Shown piece after piece: positions 1-6,166 of a stretch of DNA of 43,539 bases. A program made the translations under genes and the position numbers. The notes under the pieces were generated by a model. The model did no database searches and was not told the origin of the DNA. It saw only the letters and a program-made list of their open reading frames with translations. Source of the DNA: a virus; the IMG/VR virus record IMGVR_UViG_3300006917_000050, positions 1 through 43,539 of that record; one strand, written 5' to 3'. Position 1 is the first letter of the stretch; every line of letters begins with the position of its first letter.

Positions 1-917
1 AGGTCAGGCAGCGGGCGGGCAGGGTAGCCCTGGACGTCGGAGTACGCCCAGATGTCTTCGCTCTCCACGCACGTGGCGTAGCCGGCATCGTCAGTGACGA
101 TCATGCCGGGGATCTGCTCGGGGTAGATCGATGGCCAGTCCTTGACCGGCTGGTTCCACCGCCCCCAGCTATTGGCTATGAACCAGACCCGGAACGGCCA
201 GAACTCCTTTGTGTCGTCATAGCCCACGGTGGCCATATCATGGGCCCATCCCGGGCTGACACGCGGGTGGATGTTCTTGCTGCTTGGCCTGTCGGACCAG
301 GCTGCCATCTGCCCAGAGTGGATGCCGTACCCGTTGAACAGGGCATCCATGGCATCGTCCATGGTGCGGACAAGGGCGATGGTCCCCACCTTGTTGCGGT
401 TGCACAGGTCCAGCACCGCCTTGGGGACGCCTGTCGATCCCCACCTGGCACCCAGGGCACCGTTGTAGACCGACAGATCCACCACGCCATCGAACTTCTG
501 GCGTGCCAGGAAGCCCGTGTCGCGCTCAAACCTGGCCGCCCGGGCCGGGCTCATGCCTGCACCGGAGTGACCGCGGGCCCCGTACGTGGGCTCCGTGGCG
601 GTGCGGACAACCCACTCCTCGGGCTTGCCCTTCAGCAGGATCGACACGGCGCGGCTGCAATCCCTGGCGTTCCGGCTCCCATGTGAGACACAGTCGCCTT
701 CTGTCTGTTTTTCGCTGAACGCACCTGGGTCCAGCTGCCGCACGTATCCCCAGAGCATGGCACGCTTCCCTTTCCCACTGCCAGGCGACTGGAACGAACG
801 CAGCGGGTTCGTCTCCAGGAACTCCATCTTCTCCCGTGGGCTCGGCACGTAGCCGGCCAGGCCGCCAAACTGGTAGGCCCGCACCAGCTCTTCTGTGCTG
901 TCGAAGTCACCTGGCAT
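1..917 (-). CDS. Papain-type (C1-like) cysteine peptidase, 3' end cut by window edge
   Basis: At least 305 codons are visible. The ATG at 917 overlaps the end of the upstream gene by 11 nt. The translation carries a papain-like arrangement: Gln71 and Cys76 in QTEGDCVSHG, His226 in WAHDMATVGYDD, and Asn249 in the signature NSWG (249-252). Those are the Gln/Cys/His/Asn positions of the papain fold, so peptidase activity is inferred from motif order and spacing; I cannot run a profile search. No signal peptide is obvious at the N-terminus. It is the last gene of a module with a subtilisin and small membrane proteins, which suggests proteolytic lysis or envelope damage. The frame has no stop before the left edge. 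Joined to the right edge it would end at 43374 (360 aa in total, with a Gly-rich hydrophobic stretch near the C-terminus). A structural virion protease is an alternative role. Confidence 0.75.
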   Translation of the reverse strand, partial: MPGDFDSTEELVRAYQFGGLAGYVPSPREKMEFLETNPLRSFQSPGSGKGKRAMLWGYVRQLDPGAFSEKQTEGDCVSHGSRNARDCSRAVSILLKGKPEEWVVRTATEPTYGARGHSGAGMSPARAARFERDTGFLARQKFDGVVDLSVYNGALGARWGSTGVPKAVLDLCNRNKVGTIALVRTMDDAMDALFNGYGIHSGQMAAWSDRPSSKNIHPRVSPGWAHDMATVGYDDTKEFWPFRVWFIANSWGRWNQPVKDWPSIYPEQIPGMIVTDDAGYATCVESEDIWAYSDVQGYPARPLPD

Positions 918-1320
918 CAGCGGCCACCTTCTGCAATGCCTTCACCAGGGCAGCCCGCTTGTTCGTCTCGCCGTCCAGGCCGGTGTTGTCCTTGCCAACC
1001 GCGGCCACCAGCTCGTCATCGATGGCCACATCCAGGCCGATGTACTTGCCGGGGAGGTCAGTCCCCTTGAAGGCCTCGTCCAGGCTTGTGGCATGCACCC
1101 GGCGGAACCCATCCATGGTGGTGATCGACTTGCTGCGGGACACCACATCCGCCATGGCATCGTAGAACGATGACACCCGCGTGCGATCCGCCTTGGTGGC
1201 TGGCCGCAGGGCCATGCCCACCTTCGACACGGCGGCCGGAGGGGCGGGCTTGGGGACCTCGGGCATGAACGCCCAGATCAGGCCGACTGCCGCCAGGGCC
1301 GCGAAGACATGCTTCATCAT
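907..1320 (-). CDS. Small exported or membrane-anchored protein, unknown function
   Basis: 137 aa starting MMKHVF, with a hydrophobic segment at about residues 5-17 (FAALAAVGLIWAF). This looks like an uncleaved signal anchor or signal peptide, followed by a Pro/Ala linker and a soluble, mostly charged domain. The start is chosen because the ATG overlaps the TGA of the upstream 70-aa gene (ATGA coupling); longer readings in this frame are antisense-like. It sits between a 70-aa membrane protein and the papain-like peptidase, so it may be part of the same lysis or envelope module, for instance as a spanin-like or accessory factor. No lipobox cysteine is present near the N-terminus. Family not recognised. 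Confidence 0.7.
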   Translation of the reverse strand: MMKHVFAALAAVGLIWAFMPEVPKPAPPAAVSKVGMALRPATKADRTRVSSFYDAMADVVSRSKSITTMDGFRRVHATSLDEAFKGTDLPGKYIGLDVAIDDELVAAVGKDNTGLDGETNKRAALVKALQKVAADAR

Positions 1321-1529
1321 TTGATTCCCAGCAGGGCCTCCATCAGGGCGTTGCATGCCTGCGTCACCTCGGGCGTGCGGTACGAGTCGCGCACGGCAAT
1401 GACGTTGCGGATATGGGTCAGCAGGACAGGGGCCCGGCTTCCCTGAAAGGCCCACTGGACCAGCGGCCAGAGGTACATCACCGCCACGCCAGCGGCTGAC
1501 AACAGTGCCACAATCTGAGTTGCCGTCAT
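1317..1529 (-). CDS. Small one-helix membrane protein, holin-like candidate
   Basis: 70 aa starting MTATQIVALL. Residues about 5-27 form one clear hydrophobic segment rich in Ala, Val and Leu, followed by a short soluble tail. The ATG overlaps the stop of the subtilisin gene (ATGA), and its own stop overlaps the next start. Size and single membrane segment fit a class III-type holin or an accessory membrane protein, and the location between two protease genes supports a lysis-related role, but this is inference from context only. No family was recognised. Confidence 0.7.
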   Translation of the reverse strand: MTATQIVALLSAAGVAVMYLWPLVQWAFQGSRAPVLLTHIRNVIAVRDSYRTPEVTQACNALMEALLGIK

Positions 1530-2413
1530 ACGATCACCCTGCATCCGTTCCCAACCAGGCTGGTTGGATTGATTAAGCCCCACCCGTACATGCCGTCCTT
1601 GCCAGGATCCCCGGCATCCGTGGACGTCTCTCGGAGAATCTTGCTGGCCTTCTGCGCCAGGCCAGCCGTGCCGCACTTGCCGGCGTGCAACGCCAGGACG
1701 CCGGCCACAAACGGGGCGGCCATGCTTGTGCCAGAGAGGGTGGCGTACTTGCCACCCAGCCAGGCGCTGGTGATCTGATAGCCAGGGGCGGCAACGGCAA
1801 TCTCACGCCCGCGGCAGCTGAACTCGCAGACCTGCCCATCCTGGTCCACGGCCCCAACGGCGATCACGCTGCCGTATGCCGCTGGGTAGTTGACACTGCC
1901 GCCGTCATTCCCAGCGGCGCAGACAACCGCAATACCCTGCTCTGCGGCATTGGCGCATGCCTCCTGCAGATACGGCACGCTGACAGGGCAGCCCAGGCTC
2001 ATCACAATGATGTTGGCCTTGGCTTCAATGGCGGCATGGATCGCCTGCGTCACGTGCTGCAGTGATCCGGCGCCGTTGTTGTTTAGGACCTTGAACGACA
2101 GCAGCTCCGCCTGGGGAGCCACGCCACGCATCGAACCCCTGCCGGCCAGGACGCCCGCCACATGGGTCCCGTGGCCGTTGGTGTCGTAAGGGCTGCAGTC
2201 GGTGGTGAAGTTGCGATGCTCCTTCACGGCACCCTCCATGGCCGGATGGCCGGGCTCTATTCCGGAATCCAGGATCGCCACCCGCACCCCGGCCCCCTGG
2301 TGCTGACTCCAGAGGGCCGGGATGCCGTACGCGGAGAGCGACCAGTCCACGCCGGAGGAGGGGAGGGCGTGTGCGACTGCCTCTACACGGTACGGTGGGA
2401 GGTGGCCGATCAC
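1526..2413 (-). CDS. Subtilisin-like serine protease (S8 family)
   Basis: 295 aa from a GTG at 2413 that overlaps the stop of the upstream gene (GTGA). All S8 elements are present: Asp49 in AILDSG, His81 in NGHGTHVAG, oxyanion Asn169 in CAAGND and Ser230 in SGTSMAAP. The length is that of a catalytic domain plus about 40 N-terminal residues, with no obvious signal peptide and no large inhibitory propeptide. Six cysteines occur. It should therefore be an active endoprotease retained in the infected cell until released, or carried in the virion. Phage subtilisins are uncommon. With the papain-like peptidase and small membrane proteins immediately downstream, it could degrade a proteinaceous cell wall or S-layer at lysis. 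Virion maturation is a second possibility, although the gene is far from the capsid genes. The longer frame upstream of the GTG is antisense-like and was rejected. Confidence 0.93.
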   Translation of the reverse strand: MIGHLPPYRVEAVAHALPSSGVDWSLSAYGIPALWSQHQGAGVRVAILDSGIEPGHPAMEGAVKEHRNFTTDCSPYDTNGHGTHVAGVLAGRGSMRGVAPQAELLSFKVLNNNGAGSLQHVTQAIHAAIEAKANIIVMSLGCPVSVPYLQEACANAAEQGIAVVCAAGNDGGSVNYPAAYGSVIAVGAVDQDGQVCEFSCRGREIAVAAPGYQITSAWLGGKYATLSGTSMAAPFVAGVLALHAGKCGTAGLAQKASKILRETSTDAGDPGKDGMYGWGLINPTSLVGNGCRVIV

Positions 2414-2736
2414 TTCTGGTTGCGCCTGGCGATGAAGACCTGGATGAGCGTCGAAACGATGGGCGCGACCACCGTCAGGAGAATCGGAATCGGGATCCCG
2501 TACTCCGCCTGGGCAGTGGCCATGACCTCGTCCTGCTCCTCGGCCGACAGGGCCTGGGCCTGGAACAGCGGGAAGGTTTCGATCACCGGCAGGACCGCCT
2601 TGGCGATCAGGTAAACGATCTCCAGCTTCTGCGAGAGGCTGAGACTGTCGCTCCAGCCGGCGACGATGTTGGCGATCTCCTTCAACACCGTGGTGTTGGA
2701 CAGGAGCCACCGGACGATCAGGAACTTGTCAGTCAT
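2410..2736 (-). CDS. Helical protein with C-terminal membrane segment, unknown
   Basis: 108 aa. The N-terminal two thirds are helical and charged. Residues about 80-103 form a hydrophobic segment (IPIPILLTVVAPIVSTLIQVFIA) ending in a basic RRNQK tail. The start ATG overlaps the stop of the preceding gene and the stop overlaps the GTG of the subtilisin gene, so translation is coupled. Topology and place in the module fit a holin-like or membrane-tethering protein, but no family was recognised and a structural role remains open. Confidence 0.72.
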   Translation of the reverse strand: MTDKFLIVRWLLSNTTVLKEIANIVAGWSDSLSLSQKLEIVYLIAKAVLPVIETFPLFQAQALSAEEQDEVMATAQAEYGIPIPILLTVVAPIVSTLIQVFIARRNQK

Positions 2737-3034
2737 TTAGGGGCTCCTTGCGCCGTTCACAGGCAATAGCGACCACCGCATGGCCGGCGATGTCCATGAG
2801 GGTCTTCTGTCTAGTAATTGTCTCCAGCGGCCCCCTTAGCCGGCGGGTTTTCTCTCCGATCCTGGCCGTCTGGTACTGCCAGGCCGGGATGCCGTCCTGC
2901 TCCACGCCCAGGGCGTTTTCCAGGGGGTCTTCCTTGCACCCGTAATAGCTCCGCTTCCTGGTCAGGAGGCGGTACAGCTCGTCGCAAATCTCCCGGTAGG
3001 GGTCACCACTGATACTCCCTGCTGGCTCCGACAA
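2729..3034 (-). CDS. Possible nucleotide-modification-associated (DUF1599-type) protein
   Basis: About 101 aa if started at the TTG at 3034. No ATG or GTG in this frame lies near the end of the upstream gene, so the start is uncertain. The pattern is an EICDELYRLLTRK helix, YYGCKEDPLENAL, a WQYQTARIGEKTRRL helix and LMDIAGHAVVAIA. It resembles the all-alpha family seen in phages as nucleotide modification-associated domain 1, whose hallmarks are a tyrosine-glycine step, a K-x-x-RL helix and a D-x-A-x-A helix. That assignment is from memory of the family pattern. The likely role is nucleotide metabolism or DNA modification support. It overlaps its upstream neighbour by about 30 nt and abuts the 108-aa membrane protein gene. 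Confidence 0.6.
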   Translation of the reverse strand: MSEPAGSISGDPYREICDELYRLLTRKRSYYGCKEDPLENALGVEQDGIPAWQYQTARIGEKTRRLRGPLETITRQKTLMDIAGHAVVAIACERRKEPLND

Positions 3035-3341
3035 TGCGTCCGTATTCGGCCCAAAAGACGCTGTGATGGGGGTCTTCTTCCCGATCACACAGATACGCGG
3101 TTCTTGCATGTGCCCACTCCTCACAGCATGTGTCTAAAAAACTATCCCGTGTCAGCGTGTTACTAATGACAATGAGCCCACGCATCTCATCCTCGTTGAA
3201 CTCAAAGTACCCCAGCATCCCCGGCAGCTTGGCCGGGGGTCGCAGGTAGACTCTCACCGGATACGGCAGTGGGAAGTTCGCCTGTGCCCAGCGCCGAAAG
3301 CGCTTGAGCAGCCGCGGCCTCCAGTCTGGCGTGGAACTCAT
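3003..3341 (-). CDS. Zincin-like (SprT-type) phage protein
   Basis: 112 aa. The central motif TCCEEWAHAR (Glu74, Glu75, His78), followed by DPHHSVFWAEYGRI (His92, His93), looks like the derived metalloprotease-type helix seen in small phage proteins with an EWAHA motif. The first His of HExxH is replaced by Glu, so classical peptidase activity is doubtful even if a metal is bound. The first 46 codons overlap the C-terminal part of the upstream nuclease gene in another frame. I keep the ATG at 3341 because the Arg-rich helix and the PVRVYLRPP strand look like part of the fold, but a later start cannot be excluded. Confidence 0.62.
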   Translation of the reverse strand: MSSTPDWRPRLLKRFRRWAQANFPLPYPVRVYLRPPAKLPGMLGYFEFNEDEMRGLIVISNTLTRDSFLDTCCEEWAHARTAYLCDREEDPHHSVFWAEYGRIVGASREYQW

Positions 3342-3636
3342 ACAACCTCTCCAGCGGCAGCGTGATCAGCCACGGCTCCCTTGCCTTCTTGCTCAGGACC
3401 ACCGGAACCAGGCCGCCTGAATCCGCCTCGGCCTGCTTCATCCAGGACCGGATCGATTCCCGCTCTACGAACTTGACCTCCCAGTGGACGCCTTCCAGCT
3501 CCACCTCCAGGTCGGCCGAGTCGGCGCCCCCCTTGAATTGCACGCCACGCCTGGCCGGCAAGCGGATTGCCTGGGACACCGCTTTTGCGGCCAATCGCTC
3601 GCCCCTTTTCCCCTTCTCCCTCTGGCTACGGCCCAT
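3202..3636 (-). CDS. PD-(D/E)XK nuclease, Holliday-junction-resolvase-like
   Basis: 144 aa. Residues 1-13 are basic with KGKRGER (Glu13), followed by ADSADLEVE (Asp42) and HWEVKF (Glu53, Lys55). That is the E...D...ExK spacing of the restriction-endonuclease-like fold found in phage resolvases and related nucleases. It probably resolves branched DNA during recombination or before packaging, matching the RecE/ERF module further upstream. The ATG overlaps the stop of the upstream gene. The C-terminal 45 residues are Ala-rich and overlap the next gene by 140 nt, which is unusually long and may mean that the functional protein is only about 100 aa. Confidence 0.7.
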   Translation of the reverse strand: MGRSQREKGKRGERLAAKAVSQAIRLPARRGVQFKGGADSADLEVELEGVHWEVKFVERESIRSWMKQAEADSGGLVPVVLSKKAREPWLITLPLERLYEFHARLEAAAAQALSALGTGELPTAVSGESLPATPGQAAGDAGVL

Positions 3637-3901
3637 GCTTGGTCCTCACAAACAGCGGCCCATCGGGCCCCACGTACGCCCCCAGGGTGTTGAAGCTCAG
3701 GTACTCCACGGCCTCGTCCTCAGACAGGCCGTCCTCCATCAGCTTCTGGACGCAGGCATTCAGGTCGTACACGGCCACTACCGGGTGGTGGTGGTTGCAT
3801 GTGTAGCCAATCAGGGCGTCTTCAAACCCGTCCGCCAGGAGAGCCTCGGGGTTCTCCTCGGCCAGGTCAGCGAACAAGTCTTCCGGTGGGATGGCGATCA
3901 T
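3626..3901 (-). CDS. Conserved-looking small phage protein
   Basis: 91 aa, acidic. The C-terminal half, EDEAVEYLSFNTLGAYVGPDGPLFV, follows a pattern I associate with small phage proteins of unknown function (eyl-x-fN-x-x-Ga-x-vG-x-x-xP-x-fv). A short GYTCNHHHPVVAVYDLNAC segment might bind metal. ATGA coupling to the HNH gene upstream and overlap with the resolvase-like gene downstream support real translation. No function can be assigned. Confidence 0.75.
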   Translation of the reverse strand: MIAIPPEDLFADLAEENPEALLADGFEDALIGYTCNHHHPVVAVYDLNACVQKLMEDGLSEDEAVEYLSFNTLGAYVGPDGPLFVRTKHGP

Positions 3902-4299
3902 GGCTTCCTTGCCCTGGTCAGGTTGATCTCACGCTCGTTCAGATACCACTCGTCCGGCGGCTCGGGCTCGTAGCCCAGGTGCCGCTTCATCCGCAGGCTG
4001 GCGAGGTACTCCGGGTCGTAGTTCTCTGGGTCCGACTGCTCCTTAGCCCACAGCAGTGTGCTTTTGTACAGCGGCGGGAAGTTCCCGGCAACCAAACCGT
4101 CATGTAAAACGTCATGGCACCGGCCGCAGAGCCGGAGGTAATTCCGGACGTCATGCCTTCGCCCGGCTCCACCCTGAAGGTGATGCACCTCCAGCTGGCG
4201 GCGGCCATCAGACTCCGGCCACCAGCACACGGCACAGCAGCGGTGGTACTGCACCCAATCCGCGATGGCGGCCCGCTCGGCCTTAGTCATCCGTGCCAT
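3898..4299 (-). CDS. HNH endonuclease
   Basis: 133 aa from the ATG at 4299, chosen because GAGGA lies 6 nt upstream; the ATG at 4305 is too close to it. Cys22-x2-Cys25 and Cys58-x2-Cys61 frame the core EVHHLQGG (His39, His40), followed by NYLRLCGRCHDVLH, a typical zinc-stabilised beta-beta-alpha-metal HNH fold. It could be a homing-type nicking enzyme or a packaging or recombination nuclease. Standalone HNH genes are common in phages, often next to terminase, but here the gene lies far from it. The C-terminal 60 residues are acidic and Tyr-rich and are not recognised. Confidence 0.85.
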   Translation of the reverse strand: MARMTKAERAAIADWVQYHRCCAVCWWPESDGRRQLEVHHLQGGAGRRHDVRNYLRLCGRCHDVLHDGLVAGNFPPLYKSTLLWAKEQSDPENYDPEYLASLRMKRHLGYEPEPPDEWYLNEREINLTRARKP

Positions 4300-4329
4300 G
4301 TACATTCCTCAGCGCAGACCCATTCCCTG

Positions 4330-4355
4330 CTGAGAGGCAAGGGGTTGACTCTCAG
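4330..4355 (-). other. Inverted repeat CTGAGAG/CTCTCAG in leader of HNH gene
   Basis: Arms at 4330-4336 and 4349-4355 pair over 7 bp, and a further CTCTCAG lies at 4394-4400. They occupy the gene-free 288 bp between 4300 and 4587, just upstream of the HNH ribosome-binding site. This could be an operator or a 5' leader hairpin. I see no other gene in that gap. Confidence 0.3.
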
Positions 4356-4587
4356 TTGGCCCAGTGGCCACCAATGGCTGCCTTATCGTTAGGCTCTCAG
4401 CTATCGACCGGGACGCATGGGGGGTGCTGGATCTAGTACCAGCGCGTTGCCCGGCTTTCGCGCAACCATTAGCCAACTTGTGCGGACTAGCCGCTCCTGC
4501 ATAGGCAGGCGTTTGTTTATGCTCGCGCTTTTGGTTAACAGCCGGCGGGTGCTGCGAGAAGATGAACCGCCTCGGGGGAACTGTGTA

Positions 4588-4770
4588 CTACCTAGGGCCG
4601 GTGTCGGCAACAAAAGTCATGTGCGGACACTGGGCCGGAGTTTTATTGACGAGGTTCTCTAGCTCAGTAAGCCTCGCCCGCATGGACTCTGCGGTGTGTC
4701 TGTACTGTGCAATGACGTCCTCTAGCTGGACGATCCGATGCAGGAGGAAAAGAGCGTCTTCACTGCTCAT
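4588..4770 (-). CDS. Small coiled-coil protein
   Basis: 60 aa, MSSEDALFLLHRIVQLEDVI and onwards. About residues 5-42 show heptad-like Leu/Ile/Val spacing (a coiled coil). The ATG overlaps the TGA of the upstream gene, with AGAGG 5 nt before it. It is the third member of a three-gene coupled cluster (5128 to 4588). Function unknown; possibly a regulator or lysis-timing factor. Confidence 0.6.
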   Translation of the reverse strand: MSSEDALFLLHRIVQLEDVIAQYRHTAESMRARLTELENLVNKTPAQCPHMTFVADTGPR

Positions 4771-4988
4771 ATGCACCTCTTAACTGGCACCTCTGGGTGC
4801 GGAATGTCGTACATTTCGTTGCCCATGACTCTCACTTCTGCGGAGTCAACGTGTACTACCTCGCCTGTGTCGAACCGCTGTACTACCCAGACGCTGTTCA
4901 GGTGCGGCCCGTAGTCGATCAGCACCAGGGCGAACCCTTCACCGAGAGGCGTGGCAACCCAGATCGGCGGGTTTAACTGGAGCATCAT
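4767..4988 (-). CDS. Small beta-rich phage protein (LNPPI family pattern)
   Basis: 73 aa beginning MMLQLNPPIWVATPLGEG. The pattern LNPPI-x-V-x-TP-x-G-x-G...LIDYG...W-V-x-x-x-x-DTGE-x-x-x-V is one I recognise from many tailed phages as a short uncharacterised protein, probably an SH3-like barrel. The start at 4988 overlaps the stop of the 47-aa gene upstream. Function unknown. Confidence 0.78.
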   Translation of the reverse strand: MMLQLNPPIWVATPLGEGFALVLIDYGPHLNSVWVVQRFDTGEVVHVDSAEVRVMGNEMYDIPHPEVPVKRCI

Positions 4989-5128
4989 TTGGCCATCATC
5001 CACAGGCCGATGTTGGCTACTGCATAGGACGCCCAAGTAATAAAACCAGGCACGTTTTTCTTACATAACTGCTCGCAAGCTACGTAGGCGTAGATGCACA
5101 TGGTCAATAGGATCAGGTGTCTGCTCAT
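4985..5128 (-). CDS. 47-aa membrane microprotein
   Basis: Short ORF starting MSRHLILLTMCIYAYVACEQ. Two hydrophobic segments (residues about 4-18 and 29-46) are separated by CKKN. Its TGA overlaps the ATG of the LNPPI-type gene (ATGA), the same coupling used throughout this genome, which is the main reason to believe it. No strong Shine-Dalgarno sequence is evident. It could be a small holin, antiholin or superinfection factor; nothing in the sequence decides this. Confidence 0.5.
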   Translation of the reverse strand: MSRHLILLTMCIYAYVACEQLCKKNVPGFITWASYAVANIGLWMMAK

Positions 5129-5321
5129 GCTGTCAACTGTCACTTTCCGCCAGTTTGTGGGCGTTCGCGTTATGCGGCAGATAAGCCGTAGAACACGCTG
5201 GTCCGCTTTTCTGATTTAAGCTGAAGCCCCTGCGCCGCATCGACTTCCACCGCACGGCCCGGAACGCCTTGGGACGTTACCCAGCAAGCCGGTCGTTTAT
5301 ACGGGTCTGCAGAAACACTGG
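5129..5321. other. Non-coding accessory spacer with GTTATGC motif
   Basis: I see no convincing ORF on either strand. The segment carries one GTTATGC (inside GCGTTATGCGGC near 5168-5179) that recurs at the 5320 boundary. Base composition is less biased than in the neighbouring genes. It may be the remnant of an inserted cassette or a regulatory region. Confidence 0.35.
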
Positions 5322-5606
5322 TTATGCGAATGAAAAATGCCGCTTACCAGATTGCGGCGACGGTGTTGAGCCCCGTCGGTTCGCCTTGCCCGCCCGGCTC
5401 GGAGGCTCGGCCATACGTCGCATCACCCACCGACAATAGGCAAGGAGTGGCGGCACCGGGAGATCATCCCGGCCTCGTACTCTCGGCGCGCTTTCCGATT
5501 TCCTTAGTCGCGTCACTTGCCGCCGTCGCTCCATCAAATGTCGTTCACGCATAACCACGCGATACAGCGGACTCGCGAGAGCGTCGGTTGGTTTGTTCAT
5601 GGTCAT
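5322..5606 (-). CDS. Doubtful Arg-rich ORF in cassette-like segment
   Basis: 94 aa beginning MTMNKPTDALASPLYRVV, strongly basic with many Arg, Ser and Pro and no recognised domain. It ends in TAA inside a GCATAAC motif, the reverse complement of the GTTATGC that lies inside its own sequence near 5550. A diverged copy of the duplicated leader precedes it (GATCAGCGGC and CTATGA shared). It may be a gene assembled by cassette insertion, or chance coding through an attC-like element. Confidence 0.3.
   Translation of the reverse strand: MTMNKPTDALASPLYRVVMRERHLMERRRQVTRLRKSESAPRVRGRDDLPVPPLLAYCRWVMRRMAEPPSRAGKANRRGSTPSPQSGKRHFSFA
5324..5554 (+). CDS. Doubtful plus-strand cassette ORF
   Basis: 76 aa starting MRMKNAAYQIAATVLS, antisense to the Arg-rich ORF. 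It begins right after GTTATGC and its TAA lies inside GCATAAC, which is the layout of an integron gene cassette (core site, ORF, stop inside the next core site). Composition is Ala/Val/Pro-rich and no domain is recognisable. Only one of the two antisense ORFs, if either, is likely to be expressed. Confidence 0.25.
   Translation: MRMKNAAYQIAATVLSPVGSPCPPGSEARPYVASPTDNRQGVAAPGDHPGLVLSARFPISLVASLAAVAPSNVVHA
5550..5590 (+). repeat. attC-like imperfect palindrome
   Basis: Begins with GCATAAC and ends in GGTTGG. The outer arms AACCA and TGGTT pair, and the interior holds ACTCGCGAGAG (palindrome CTCGCGAG) plus CGCGA/TCGCG pairing. The first box is close to, but not exactly, the RYYYAAC core of integron attC sites; the partner box is a poor GTTRRRY match. 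Its position exactly at the end of the plus-strand ORF fits a cassette recombination site. Low confidence. Confidence 0.3.
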
Positions 5607-5637
5607 AGGTCGCGGGCCGCTGATCGCTGGCGTTCTA

Positions 5638-5847
5638 TTACTCGCTCCAGCCACACCACGCGCATTGACCAGTAGCAACGACAGGACTCCAGTTCTCTCG
5701 CCCTCGCTCGCCGCAGCACGCATAGCACCGAACAAGAAATAGCCGGCCTTTGCTGTCCCGAAAGTTTGGCGACCGATCCTGCAACGTCATAGAGCCAGCG
5801 GATGCAGAAGACGGCTCGGCACCGCCCTGCGTGTTATCATCGCTCAT
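5638..5847 (-). CDS. Small zinc-ribbon protein with shared leader
   Basis: 69 aa. Residues 4-19 (DNTQGGAEPSSASAGS) are nearly identical to the N-terminus of the upstream 86-aa protein and are encoded by the 82-bp repeat. The unique part carries Cys41-x2-Cys44 (plus Cys45) and Cys62-x2-Cys65, a zinc-ribbon or knuckle layout, within CYACCGERGREN and QCAWCGWSE. Possibly nucleic-acid binding. The ribosome-binding site AGGATCAGGGG lies inside the repeat, so both proteins are initiated by the same duplicated signal. Confidence 0.65.
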   Translation of the reverse strand: MSDDNTQGGAEPSSASAGSMTLQDRSPNFRDSKGRLFLVRCYACCGERGRENWSPVVATGQCAWCGWSE

Positions 5848-5872
5848 AGTTCGCCGCCCCTGATCCTTGTCG
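5791..5872 (-). repeat. 82-bp leader repeat, copy 1
   Basis: Covers the ribosome-binding region (GACAAGGATCAGGGGCGG), start codon and the first 19 codons of the zinc-ribbon gene. It aligns without gaps to 6080-6161 with 9 mismatches by my count, most around the start codon. The sequence on either side is unrelated between the copies. Confidence 0.9.
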
Positions 5873-5875
5873 TTC

Positions 5876-6136
5876 TCACTGCACCGTTTCGCAGCCTTCT
5901 GATGAACCGTTTCGCAGATCGCCTTCCTCTGGCCGCAAACCCAGATCGCCACTCGTTTCCCACTCTGGACGCAACCTGATGAGCAGCGACAGCAGGATGC
6001 CGTAGTCCCCCATGCAGGCGATTCGGCCTTCGACCACAACGTATTCCAGCGCGTCGATCTCGGCCTCTGACAGCCCGTGAGAACCAGCGGATGCAGGAGA
6101 CGGCTCGGCACCGCCCTGCGTGTTGTCAGTGTTCAT
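5876..6136 (-). CDS. Small acidic protein with shared leader
   Basis: 86 aa. Residues 4-19 (DNTQGGAEPSPASAGS) match the N-terminus of the next gene downstream. The rest, from HGLSEAEIDALEYVVVEGR to about residue 70, is predicted mostly helical and acidic and has no recognised domain. A Shine-Dalgarno-like AGGATCAGGAGCGG precedes the ATG at 6136. Because the shared leader includes the start codon and signal, the pair looks like two different cargo ORFs fused to one common translational module. Confidence 0.65.
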   Translation of the reverse strand: MNTDNTQGGAEPSPASAGSHGLSEAEIDALEYVVVEGRIACMGDYGILLSLLIRLRPEWETSGDLGLRPEEGDLRNGSSEGCETVQ

Positions 6137-6161
6137 CGCTCGCCGCTCCTGATCCTTGTCG
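6080..6161 (-). repeat. 82-bp leader repeat, copy 2
   Basis: Second copy of the leader: upstream signal GACAAGGATCAGGAGCGG, start codon and codons 1-19 of the 86-aa gene. About 89% identical to 5791-5872 over 82 bp with no gaps. A shorter diverged relative may lie near 5600-5635. Confidence 0.9.
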
Positions 6162-6166
6162 GTCGG

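Noticed and set aside
4401-4662. Antisense ORF pair in the gap before the HNH gene
   Set aside because: Low-complexity products without a ribosome-binding site; overlaps the end of the coiled-coil gene.
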